Shown: piece after piece, positions 6,865-14,124 of the stretch
Numbering within the stretch: position 1 is the stretch's first letter
Layout of the letters: each line of letters begins with the position of its first letter
Source: WJMT01 sp964456985
Lineage (GTDB): Bacteria > Acidobacteriota > Aminicenantia > Aminicenantales > Aminicenantaceae
Direction of reading: 5' to 3'
Assembly (NCBI GenBank): GCA_964456985.1
Contig: CAYWDH010000051.1
Span: forward strand, 1-20,395
Length of the DNA stretch: 20,395 bases
Program-made: the position numbers and the translations under genes
The notes under the pieces: model-generated
Database searches by the model: none
What the model saw: the letters and a program-made list of their open reading frames with translations, nothing else
Told to the model about the DNA's origin: nothing

Positions 6865-7024
6865 GGCTATCGAGAAGATTATCAAGGGAAAAGAACAGAG
6901 AAGAAAAGAGCTGTCCGAGTTATCCTTCAAGGAAAAAATTCATATTCTTATCGAGCTTCAAAAGATGGCTGAAGGTGTAACAAAGCATGGTAAAAATGCG
7001 GACCGAATTGTCTGGCATATTTGA
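6854..7024 (+). CDS. Small charged partner protein of the nucleotidyltransferase
   Basis: 56-residue protein starting at ATG 6854, inside the last codons of the nucleotidyltransferase gene (overlap 6854-6864). AAGGAAG lies nine bases upstream, so translation is probably coupled. The sequence is very Lys/Glu-rich and helical: a basic N-terminal helix (KAIEKIIKGKEQRRKEL), a linker LSELSF, then KEKIHILIELQKMAEGV, and a conserved-looking end RIVWHI. It has no membrane segment and no cysteine. Small proteins of this look occur beside nucleotidyltransferase genes, which together with the overlap suggests an antitoxin or accessory subunit. It is not a HEPN protein; I can assign no biochemical function. 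Confidence 0.65.
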   Translation: MQNKAIEKIIKGKEQRRKELSELSFKEKIHILIELQKMAEGVTKHGKNADRIVWHI

Positions 7025-7074
7025 ATTTTTAGATTGAACGCAGCGGGAAAATCATCAAGAGCCTGACATTTGTA

Positions 7075-7100
7075 TTCCTTGAAAAGCCAAGGAAATTTTT
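7075..7100 (+). terminator. Predicted intrinsic terminator
   Basis: TTCCTTG (7075-7081) and CAAGGAA (7088-7094) form a perfect 7-bp stem around the six-base loop AAAAGC, followed by ATTTTT. It lies 50 bases after the small gene and 15 bases before the acetyltransferase start, so it should end the two-gene module and separate it from the acetyltransferase. Confidence 0.55.
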
Positions 7101-7115
7101 GCTCCGAGGATAATA

Positions 7116-7610
7116 ATGGAATTTAGCATAGACAAAATGAAGGACGAGGATTGGAGTGAAGTCCAATCCATCTACCGCGAGGGAATCGCCACTGGCAATG
7201 CGACCTTTGAGACAGACGTGCCGGATTGGGAGCATTGGGATAGAAGCCACCTGCGCCACTGCCGGCTCGTCGCTAGAAAAGAGGGGCAAGTGATCGGCTG
7301 GGCAGCACTCAGCCCGGTCTCTGGCAGGTGTGTGTATGGTGGCGTTGCCGAAGTGAGCGTCTATGTTGCGGCTTCGGTAAGAGGCAGGGGAGTGGGCAAG
7401 GCTCTGCTTCAAGCACTTGTTGAGGAATCGGAGCGCAAAGGATTCTGGACGCTGCAGGCGGGGATCTTTCCGGAGAATACAGCCAGCATTGCCCTGCACA
7501 AACACTGTGGATTTCGGGAGGTCGGGCGCAGAGAACGGCTCGGCCAGATGCATGGTGTCTGGAAAGATATCATCTTTATGGAACGAAGGAGCGATGTCGT
7601 AGGAGTCTAA
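7116..7610 (+). CDS. GNAT acetyltransferase, phosphinothricin/methionine sulfone (PAT/YncA) type
   Basis: Cytosolic 164-residue GNAT enzyme that transfers acetyl from acetyl-CoA to an amino group. The N-terminal IYREGIATGNATFET (19-33) is characteristic of the PAT/YncA/MddA subgroup, which acetylates methionine sulfone, methionine sulfoximine and phosphinothricin. The acetyl-CoA loop RGRGVGKAL is at 89-97 and the C-terminal PENTASIALHKHCGF at 119-133. Start at 7116 with GAGG six bases upstream. Hand count gives 108 of 180 bases G or C in 7201-7380, well above the AT-rich module next to it, so recent acquisition is possible. It ends six bases from the metG stop on the other strand. Detoxification of methionine analogues is likely but substrate-specific proof is not in the sequence. 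Confidence 0.87.
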   Translation: MEFSIDKMKDEDWSEVQSIYREGIATGNATFETDVPDWEHWDRSHLRHCRLVARKEGQVIGWAALSPVSGRCVYGGVAEVSVYVAASVRGRGVGKALLQALVEESERKGFWTLQAGIFPENTASIALHKHCGFREVGRRERLGQMHGVWKDIIFMERRSDVVGV

Positions 7611-7616
7611 TGGGAT

Positions 7617-9560
7617 TTATAAGACTTTGGCTCCGGCAGGGATGTCTTCCACAAAGAAAGGGATCACGGCCGTGCCGTCATCTTTCATTGCTGCCAGAAG
7701 CATAGCCTGAGATTCGATACCATGTATGGTGGCCGGTTCGAGATTGGCGATCACAACAAGCTTTTTTCCGATAAGGTCTTCGGGTTCATATGTTTCAGAG
7801 ATACCGGCGACCATCTGCCTTTTTTCATCTCCTATATCGACCTCCAGCTTTATGAGTTTTCGGGTTCCTTCCACTTTCTCAGCACTCAGAATTTCTGCAA
7901 CCCTAAGATCCATTTTTTTAAATTCATTGAAGGATATTTGACTCATTTCCCCCTCCTTTTTTAATGTGCCCTCCGGGGCTTTTTCTTCGTCTTTTAAGAA
8001 ATCTTTTAAATCCACTCTGGGAAATATGGGCTCGGGTTTTTTAGTCTCACGGGAAGCTTCATAGTCTTCGAACTTCAGGTTATGAAGAGATGTCTGCTCA
8101 ATTTTTTCTGTCTCTCCAAGAAAATCCCATATCTTTTGGGCTGATTCAGGCATGACCGGATAGAGCAGGGTACCAATTCCGCGGAGAGAGCAGGCTGCCT
8201 GATACAGAATGCGGGCCAGCCGCTCTTTTTGAGTTTCATCCTTGGCCAGACTCCACGGTTCTGAATCTGCCAGGTATTTGTTCACAGAACTGATATAACT
8301 CCATATCTCTTCCAGAGCCCTGTTTATGGAATAGCTGTCATAATGTTCTATGACTTTTGACTTTAAAACATCAAATCTTTTCCTGAGGCTGGTATCCTCA
8401 CTTTTTTCATCTCCGGGATTCTGGATTTTCCCTCCGAAATATTTTTGGATCATGGTCAGTGTCCTCTGCACAAGGTTACCTAGATCATTGGATAGATCAG
8501 AGTTGCAACGGTGCACAAATCCTTCATGGGAGAAATTTCCATCCAGTCCTAGAGGGATTTCCCGAAGGAGGAAGTATCTTAGAGCATCGGTCCCAAAGCT
8601 TTTGAGTATGATACTCGGGTCAAGAACATTGCCCTTTGATTTGGACATTTTTGTTTTGTCCTTCAGCCACCATCCATGCCCATATACGGTTTTTGGAAGG
8701 GGAAAACCCCCGGCCATTAGGAAAGCAGGCCAGTACACCGCATGAAACCGGAGGATATCCTTTCCTATGAGATGGAGATCCGGTGGCCAAAAGGTCCGAT
8801 AAAGCTCTTTATCCCAACCATAACCGATCCCCGTCAGATAATTGTTCAGGGCATCGAACCAGACATAGATGGACTGGTCCGGGTCATCCGGAACAGAGAT
8901 GCCCCATTTCACAGTAGAACGTGTGATGCTCAGGTCCCTGAGTCCTTTTTTTACAAAACTTTTGATCTCATTCAGCCGGCTTTCGGGTCTCACAAAAGGA
9001 GGATCATTTTTTTTATATAGTTCCAGGAGCCTGTCCTGATAAGCGGAGAGACGGAAAAAATAACACTCTTCAGAGACTTTTCCCGCTTCTTTGCCGCAGT
9101 CAGAGCAGATCTTGTGTCCTTCTTTTTCCAGAGGCACATCCTCGGAAAGAAAATTTTCACAGCTCACACAGTAATATCCTTCATAGACTCCCTTGTAAAT
9201 ATCTCCTTTTTCCTTGAGTTTCTGGAAAAGGTCCTGCACTCCCTTCTCATGCCTCTTTTCCGTGGTCCTGATAAAATAATCATAGGATATATTCAACTCA
9301 TCCCAGAGGCTTTTAAATCTTTTTACCACTTTGTCAGCGAGTTCAATGGGTTTGATCCCTTTCTCCTGAGCGCTCTTTTCTATTTTTTGCCCGTGTTCGT
9401 CGGTTCCGGTCAGGAAAAAAACTTTCTTTCCGGATAATTTTTTATATCGGCTGAGAGCATCGGCAATAATGGTGGTGTACGCATGCCCGATATGAGGCAC
9501 ATCATTCACATAATAAATAGGGGTAGTGATGTAAAAAGTCTCTTTATATTTCTCGTCCAC
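7617..9560 (-). CDS. metG: Methionyl-tRNA synthetase
   Basis: Charges tRNA-Met and initiator tRNA with methionine using ATP. The 647 residues contain the class I signatures HIGH (23-26) and KMSKS (304-308), with the zinc knuckle C131-x2-C134 and C152-x2-C155 in the connective-peptide insertion. The alpha-helical anticodon domain follows, and an OB-fold tRNA-binding domain fills about residues 545-647 (FNEFKKMDLRVAEIL onward), the form that usually makes homodimers. GTG start with GGAGG eight bases upstream; the start overlaps the folE stop by 17 bases, so translation is coupled. Last gene of the sir2-larC-folE-metG operon. Identity secure. Confidence 0.97.
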   Translation of the reverse strand: MDEKYKETFYITTPIYYVNDVPHIGHAYTTIIADALSRYKKLSGKKVFFLTGTDEHGQKIEKSAQEKGIKPIELADKVVKRFKSLWDELNISYDYFIRTTEKRHEKGVQDLFQKLKEKGDIYKGVYEGYYCVSCENFLSEDVPLEKEGHKICSDCGKEAGKVSEECYFFRLSAYQDRLLELYKKNDPPFVRPESRLNEIKSFVKKGLRDLSITRSTVKWGISVPDDPDQSIYVWFDALNNYLTGIGYGWDKELYRTFWPPDLHLIGKDILRFHAVYWPAFLMAGGFPLPKTVYGHGWWLKDKTKMSKSKGNVLDPSIILKSFGTDALRYFLLREIPLGLDGNFSHEGFVHRCNSDLSNDLGNLVQRTLTMIQKYFGGKIQNPGDEKSEDTSLRKRFDVLKSKVIEHYDSYSINRALEEIWSYISSVNKYLADSEPWSLAKDETQKERLARILYQAACSLRGIGTLLYPVMPESAQKIWDFLGETEKIEQTSLHNLKFEDYEASRETKKPEPIFPRVDLKDFLKDEEKAPEGTLKKEGEMSQISFNEFKKMDLRVAEILSAEKVEGTRKLIKLEVDIGDEKRQMVAGISETYEPEDLIGKKLVVIANLEPATIHGIESQAMLLAAMKDDGTAVIPFFVEDIPAGAKVL

Positions 9561-10125
9561 TGGTAAAGCCTCCTCTGATTAAGGTCATAGCCTCTGTTCG
9601 TGTGGCACTGGAAGTGCGGAAAGAGCCTCTGACAGCCGATGTGACGGTCAGAGATTTCGGTTTTTTAGCTCCTCTCATAGACATGCACATATGTTCCGCT
9701 TCAATGACCACCATGACCCCTAATGGTTTCAGGTTTTCGTTTATGGTGTCAGCGATCTGCTTGGTGAGCCTCTCCTGAACCTGGAGTCTTCGGGAAAATA
9801 CTTCAACGGCACGCGCAATCTTGCTGAGACCCACGATGCGTCCGCCTTTTGGAATATAAGCCACGTGAGCGACCCCTGCAAATGGAAGCAGGTGGTGTTC
9901 GCACATCGAATACAGGGGAATGTTTTTGATGATGACCATCTCATCATGTTTTTCTCCTTTTATTGGGTGCAGGAATTCCGAAGGGTCCTTCTCAGTCCCT
10001 TCAAGAATTTCCCTGAACATGGATACCACTCTTTTGGGTGTCTTTTTGATCCCAGGGCGGGCGGTGTCTTCTCCGATCCCTTCTAAAATGAGCTTGACTC
10101 CCTGCTCGATCTTTTTTTGATTCAC
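9544..10125 (-). CDS. folE: GTP cyclohydrolase I (type IA)
   Basis: Converts GTP to 7,8-dihydroneopterin triphosphate and formate, the entry step to tetrahydrofolate and also to the queuosine precursor. 193 residues. Zinc ligands of the type IA enzyme are all present: C75 and H78 in the CEHH motif, and C147 in HMCMSMRGA; the catalytic His of that motif is H145. The GTP-binding region around IVGLSKIARAVEVFSRRLQVQERL (97-120) is intact. GTG start with AGGAG six bases upstream, 18 bases after the larC stop. No other folate or queuosine-precursor gene adjoins it, but queA lies 6 kb away. Identity secure. Confidence 0.96.
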   Translation of the reverse strand: MNQKKIEQGVKLILEGIGEDTARPGIKKTPKRVVSMFREILEGTEKDPSEFLHPIKGEKHDEMVIIKNIPLYSMCEHHLLPFAGVAHVAYIPKGGRIVGLSKIARAVEVFSRRLQVQERLTKQIADTINENLKPLGVMVVIEAEHMCMSMRGAKKPKSLTVTSAVRGSFRTSSATRTEAMTLIRGGFTSGREI

Positions 10126-10143
10126 TTTCTTCTCCTCAAATCT

Positions 10144-11319
10144 CTATTCTTTTTTTAAGGATGAGAATTCATTTATGGCCATTTCCATGATTCTTTTTAA
10201 AGGCATACCTTTTTTATGCGCAGCTCTTTTGCAGTCAGAGAATTCCGGCTGGATATTGATCAATTTCCCCTTGAATTCAGCTGTTTTAATGGAAACGGTC
10301 TCTCCCATGACTATTACATCCACTTTTTTTCGTTTAAGCACCTGTCTGTTTACAGGGAAATATCTCAGGCCTATGGAGCTCGTCTCCTCAAAGACAAGGG
10401 CTGTTAATCTGTCTATTCTATTGAATTCCGTAAGTATGGTTAATTTGGTGGCCAGGCGGTTCTTTTTCATAACAACCGGGGTCAGGAAGGCGTCCAGGGC
10501 TCCCTTTTTGAGAGCTTTGTCAAGGAAGGCCGCAATAACCTGGGGATTTGAGTCGTCAATATTCGCTTCTATCTGATAGATTTTCTTGTCCGGCTGGTGT
10601 TCGCTTATATCACCATAGAAGACGCGAAGGATATTGGGGAATCTTTTAAAATCCCTTCCGCCGGCACCGCAGCCTATTTTTTCATAGCTGAGTTCAGGAA
10701 AAGGAGAAAAATCTTTGGCTAAGGATACGATAATGGCCGCTCCGGTAGGGGTCACCAGTTCCTCTCTGACGTGTGCGGAATAAACAGGAGCTGATTTGAG
10801 AAGCTCTGCAACTGCAGGGGCAGGAACAGGAAGTATGCCGTGAGCCGCTTGAATGTGTCCGCCTCCAAGATTTAAAGGAGATGAGTGGAATTCCTTTATA
10901 TTGAGCTGCTCTGCCAGAAAGCAGGTGCCCACAATATCAATAATGGCATCATCAGCCCCTGCTTCGTGAAGGTGAGCTGAGGCAAGCTCTTTTCCGTGCA
11001 CTTTGGCTTCGGCTATGAAAAGGTTTTTAAATATGAGAGACGCTCTTTTTTTTATGGTCTTTGAAAACTGACTTTTCTCTATGATCTTTTCAATGTCCTC
11101 CCATTTTCTTGATATGTTCTTTTTTTTATGGACAGAAACATCCACTTTTAATGCTCTCAGAGAGGCCCTTTGTGTTTCTTTGATATTGATTTCGACCGGA
11201 AGGTTCAGGGAGTTCATTTTCTTCCTAAACACTTCAGCATCAGCCCCTAAGTCCAGAAGAGCTCCCAGTGTCATATCTCCGCTTATTCCCGAAGAAGCAT
11301 CAAAATAAGCATATTTCAT
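10144..11319 (-). CDS. larC: Nickel-pincer cofactor nickel insertase LarC
   Basis: LarC is the CTP-dependent cyclometallase that inserts nickel into pyridinium-3,5-bisthiocarboxylic acid mononucleotide, giving the nickel-pincer cofactor of lactate racemase and relatives. The 391 residues match the family in length and begin with the diagnostic YFDASSGISGDMTLGALLDLG. A middle block has HLHEAGADDAIIDIVG and PTGAAI, and the C-terminal CTP-binding half starts near EANIDDSNPQVIAAFLDKAL. It is one uninterrupted frame, unlike the programmed-frameshift larC1/larC2 arrangement of lactobacilli. Start overlaps the sir2 stop by four bases (ATGA), with AAGGAAGAG upstream. No larA, larB or larE occurs in the window, so the client enzyme is unknown. 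Confidence 0.92.
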   Translation of the reverse strand: MKYAYFDASSGISGDMTLGALLDLGADAEVFRKKMNSLNLPVEINIKETQRASLRALKVDVSVHKKKNISRKWEDIEKIIEKSQFSKTIKKRASLIFKNLFIAEAKVHGKELASAHLHEAGADDAIIDIVGTCFLAEQLNIKEFHSSPLNLGGGHIQAAHGILPVPAPAVAELLKSAPVYSAHVREELVTPTGAAIIVSLAKDFSPFPELSYEKIGCGAGGRDFKRFPNILRVFYGDISEHQPDKKIYQIEANIDDSNPQVIAAFLDKALKKGALDAFLTPVVMKKNRLATKLTILTEFNRIDRLTALVFEETSSIGLRYFPVNRQVLKRKKVDVIVMGETVSIKTAEFKGKLINIQPEFSDCKRAAHKKGMPLKRIMEMAINEFSSLKKE

Positions 11320-12086
11320 TTGTCTCTTCCTTCAGTCTGTCGGATATTGTTGAGAATGTCTGAAATTTCCGGAAGCACGTCTCCAGCTTTTCCTCTTATG
11401 CTGGTATCGGCTCTGGGCGTGAGAGGAGTCGAATCCGGGTTTATTTCTATCACCTTGACTCCTGATTCCATAGCGGTCAGTGGAATGGAGGCGGCCGGAT
11501 ACACCAGGGATGAAGTGCCGATAACAAGCATCAGGTCTGCTTCTGAACACAGTTTTACAGCTTCACTCAAAAGCTCCATATCCAAGGATTCACCGAACCA
11601 GACCACATGGGGCCGCAGAAGCGCGCCGCATTTTGTGCATTTGGGGGGGATCTCCTTAAGAGGGCTGGAGTGGTCCTCAGTAACAGTTCCTTCTTTGGTA
11701 CATCTTAATTTCCAAATATTGCCGTGCAGTTCGATGATGTTTTTAGAACCGGCCTTCTGGTGAAATCCGTCTATGTTTTGAGTTATGACATAAAGAGAGG
11801 AGAAGAGACCTTTCCATTCCGCAATGGTTTTATGGCCCGGATTCGGCTGTTTATCCGCAATGATGCTTCTTCGCCAGTCATACCACTCCCAGACAAGCTT
11901 CGGATCGCTGGAAAAGGCAGCGGGAGTCGCAAGGTCCTGGGCTCTGAACTCTTTCCATAATCCGTCTTTTCCGCGGAACGTGGGAATTCCTGACTCAGAT
12001 GATATACCGGATCCTGTGAAGACAATGATGTTGTCTGCTTGAGACAGAAGATGAGCCGCTGTCTGAACTTTTTCCCTTGTATTCAT
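11316..12086 (-). CDS. Sir2-family NAD-dependent protein deacylase, class III (CobB/SIRT5-like)
   Basis: Removes acyl groups from lysine, consuming NAD and releasing nicotinamide and O-acyl-ADP-ribose. Start taken at 12086 (255 residues): AAGGA lies seven bases or so upstream and the predicted promoter overlaps the longer frame from 12134. NAD-binding GSGISSESGIPTFRG, QNIDGFHQKAG and the catalytic His121 in ELHGNIW are present. The Y69-x-x-R72 pair (WYDWRR) is the class III signature linked to desuccinylation and demalonylation, and KEFRAQDLATP fits the same class. The zinc site has C129, C150 and C153; the first CxxC is reduced to one Cys (CTKEG), as in E. coli CobB-type proteins. First gene of the operon, four-base overlap with larC. 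Confidence 0.92.
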   Translation of the reverse strand: MNTREKVQTAAHLLSQADNIIVFTGSGISSESGIPTFRGKDGLWKEFRAQDLATPAAFSSDPKLVWEWYDWRRSIIADKQPNPGHKTIAEWKGLFSSLYVITQNIDGFHQKAGSKNIIELHGNIWKLRCTKEGTVTEDHSSPLKEIPPKCTKCGALLRPHVVWFGESLDMELLSEAVKLCSEADLMLVIGTSSLVYPAASIPLTAMESGVKVIEINPDSTPLTPRADTSIRGKAGDVLPEISDILNNIRQTEGRDK

Positions 12087-12105
12087 ACTGATTTCCTTGG
12101 ACAAT

Positions 12106-12134
12106 AGAATAACTGAATTGTCTTCAAACCTCAA
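12106..12134 (-). promoter_or_regulatory. Predicted sir2 operon promoter
   Basis: On the minus strand TTGAGG (12129-12134), a 17-base spacer and TATTCT (12106-12111). Transcription would start near 12099, giving a leader of about a dozen bases with AAGGA before ATG 12086. This placement excludes the in-frame ATG at 12134 as a start. Confidence 0.5.
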
Positions 12135-12150
12135 GCTAGAAAACTGAGAG

Positions 12151-12169
12151 AAAGGGCATATATCCCTTT
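12151..12169. promoter_or_regulatory. Hairpin or operator between divergent operons
   Basis: AAAGGG-CATATAT-CCCTTT is a perfect 6-base-arm inverted repeat lying between the sir2 and mtnP promoters. On the plus strand it is followed by two more T residues, but no plus-strand gene precedes it, so an operator is likelier than a terminator. Confidence 0.35.
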
Positions 12170-12195
12170 TTCTGTCCTGTGTTCTTGAAAAAATC

Positions 12196-12224
12196 TTGCA
12201 TATCGCAGGAAAGAAAATGATAAT
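12196..12224 (+). promoter_or_regulatory. Predicted mtnP operon promoter
   Basis: TTGCAT (12196-12201), a 17-base spacer and GATAAT (12219-12224). Expected start near 12231, leaving a leader of about 45 bases before ATG 12276, which holds AGGAG seven bases upstream of the start. No riboswitch-like structure was recognised in that short leader. Confidence 0.5.
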
Positions 12225-12275
12225 AGGAACATCGCCATTTTTTATGAATAGCTCAGGTTAGAGAGGAGATGAAAT

Positions 12276-13184
12276 ATGACAGATCGTAAGCCCGAAGGAA
12301 ATCCCACTGCTGATTTCGGCATACTCGGAGGCACCGGACTCTACGATATGAAAGGAATAGAAGAGCTGAGATCAGTTGAACTTGACACGCCGTTCGGCCG
12401 GCCTTCAGACGCGTATATGACAGGATCGCTGGAGGGAAAGAAAGTGGCTTTTCTCAGCAGGCACGGCCGCGGGCACAAGCTGCTCCCCTCGGAGATCAAT
12501 TACAGAGCCAATATTTATGGATTTAAAATGCTTGGGGTGAGCCGTATTATCTCCGTAAATTCAGTGGGTTCTCTCAAGGAAGAAATAGAACCCACGGATA
12601 TTGTGTTTCCTGACCAGTTTTATGATAAAACTTTTAGAAAGAACACTTTTTTCGGTGAAGGATTGGCAGCTCATATCGGATTTGCCCATCCTGTATGTCC
12701 CGATCTTTCAAATCTCTTATATAAGACAGGAAAAGGTCTTGGGTTGAAAGTCCATGACAGGGGAACTTATGTTTGTATCCAGGGGCCTCACTTTTCAACT
12801 ATTGCCGAGTCTCATATCTACAGGATGTGGAATTGCGATGTTATCGGCATGACAAGCGCCACAGAGGCAAAATTATGCAGGGAGGCAGAGATCTGTTATG
12901 CTACAATGAGCCTGGTAACGGATTATGATGTGTGGCATGAATCTGAAGCCCACGTTTCTGTGGAGATGATCCTGGACAATATGAAGAAGAACGTGAATAA
13001 CGCACAGAATATTATTAGGAGCACTCTGAAAACCATTCCAGAAGGAAGCAAAAGCACGTGTGGATGCCGGAGCGCTTTAAGAAACTGTATCGTGACGCAT
13101 CCTCAAGCCATATCTCCGGATGCAAGAAAAAAATTAAGTCTTTTTGTTGATAAATATTTAAGATCCACAGAAAAAGAGAAATAA
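12276..13184 (+). CDS. mtnP: S-methyl-5'-thioadenosine phosphorylase
   Basis: Cleaves methylthioadenosine, the by-product of polyamine and radical-SAM chemistry, with phosphate to adenine and 5-methylthioribose-1-phosphate. 302 residues of the PNP/MTAP trimeric family: GGTGLY (18-23), the phosphate-binding RHGRGH (62-67), NSVGSL (95-100), QGPHFST (169-175), and TDYDVW (215-220) with the adenine-contacting Asp. The usual M-T-x-x-P-E reads MTSATE (192-197). A CGC motif (262-264) near the C-terminus resembles the CxC seen in several MTAP/PNP proteins. ATG at 12276 with AGGAG upstream. First gene of a three-gene operon; no mtnA or later salvage genes follow. A broader purine-nucleoside role cannot be excluded. 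Confidence 0.92.
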   Translation: MTDRKPEGNPTADFGILGGTGLYDMKGIEELRSVELDTPFGRPSDAYMTGSLEGKKVAFLSRHGRGHKLLPSEINYRANIYGFKMLGVSRIISVNSVGSLKEEIEPTDIVFPDQFYDKTFRKNTFFGEGLAAHIGFAHPVCPDLSNLLYKTGKGLGLKVHDRGTYVCIQGPHFSTIAESHIYRMWNCDVIGMTSATEAKLCREAEICYATMSLVTDYDVWHESEAHVSVEMILDNMKKNVNNAQNIIRSTLKTIPEGSKSTCGCRSALRNCIVTHPQAISPDARKKLSLFVDKYLRSTEKEK

Positions 13185-13188
13185 ACAG

Positions 13189-14088
13189 ATGAGTTTGGTC
13201 ATAATCGGCTCCATTGTTTTTGATACCATAGAAACACCATATGAAAGAAGGGAAAGGATCATAGGGGGGTCCTGTTCTTATTCAGCCCTTGCAGCCAGTT
13301 ATTTTACAAAGCCGAAGATCGTTTCTGTTGTGGGCGACGATTTTCCTGAGGAAATGATAAAAAAATTCAATGAAAAAGGTATAGATACGAGGGGATTGGT
13401 CCGGAAAAAAGGGAAGACTTTTCACTGGGAAGGAAAATACGGCGATGACCCCAACCAGAGAAAGACCATTAAGACGGAAATAAATGTATTTCGGGAATTC
13501 AAGCCCCGGCTGCTGCCTGATTACAGGGAAGCTGATATTGTTCTTCTGGGAACCATTGCCCCTGAGATTCAGTTAGATGTGCTCTCCCAGGTCAAAGCGC
13601 CTAAGTTGACAGCTATGGACACCATTAATTTCTATATAGAGAATAACTTTGAATTGCTTCTAAAGAGCATAAAAAAAGTGGACATCTATTTCGGCAACGA
13701 TGAGGAGATCAAAAAGATAACCGGAGAGACAAATCTTATAAAAGCAGGTAAAAGACTTCTGGAGATGGGTCCGTCTCTCATAGTGATCAAAAAGGGAGAA
13801 CACGGTGTGATGCTTGTCGGACGGGAATTTATTTCAGGTATGCTGGCTCATCCGTGTGAGGATGTGGTGGACCCGACCGGAGCCGGAGACAGCTTTGCAG
13901 GTGGATTCTTAGGATACCTGGATAAAGTCAATTCATTCCAGGAGAAAGACCTGAGGAAAGCGGCTGTTTACGGAAGTGTGATGGCCTCATTCACCATACA
14001 GGATTTTGGTATAAAGCGTTTGGAATCGCTGGCCCCTTCAGAAATAGACCGGCGTTTTGAAGAAATAACAAACATAGTTTCTTTTTAA
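13189..14088 (+). CDS. PfkB-family sugar or nucleoside kinase
   Basis: ATP-dependent kinase of the ribokinase/PfkB superfamily, 299 residues. Seen: the N-terminal substrate-side motif GGSCSYSALAASYF (26-39), FGNDEEI (168-174), and the signature DPTGAGDSFAGGF (228-240) with the anion hole and catalytic Asp234. The start lies four bases after the mtnP stop, so the genes are co-transcribed; its ribosome-binding site is weak and may depend on coupling. Specificity is not readable: ribose-type sugars, methylthioribose derivatives or nucleosides are all possible, and its position after mtnP suggests the products of nucleoside phosphorolysis. That functional link is inference. Confidence 0.88.
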   Translation: MSLVIIGSIVFDTIETPYERRERIIGGSCSYSALAASYFTKPKIVSVVGDDFPEEMIKKFNEKGIDTRGLVRKKGKTFHWEGKYGDDPNQRKTIKTEINVFREFKPRLLPDYREADIVLLGTIAPEIQLDVLSQVKAPKLTAMDTINFYIENNFELLLKSIKKVDIYFGNDEEIKKITGETNLIKAGKRLLEMGPSLIVIKKGEHGVMLVGREFISGMLAHPCEDVVDPTGAGDSFAGGFLGYLDKVNSFQEKDLRKAAVYGSVMASFTIQDFGIKRLESLAPSEIDRRFEEITNIVSF

Positions 14089-14124
14089 GGCAGGTTGCTG
14101 GACAAAATGGCATAGGAGGAAAGG

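Noticed and set aside
7029..7553. 174-residue minus-strand frame opposite the acetyltransferase
   Set aside because: It is the antisense of a clear GNAT gene in GC-rich DNA, has no family features and no ribosome-binding site of note.
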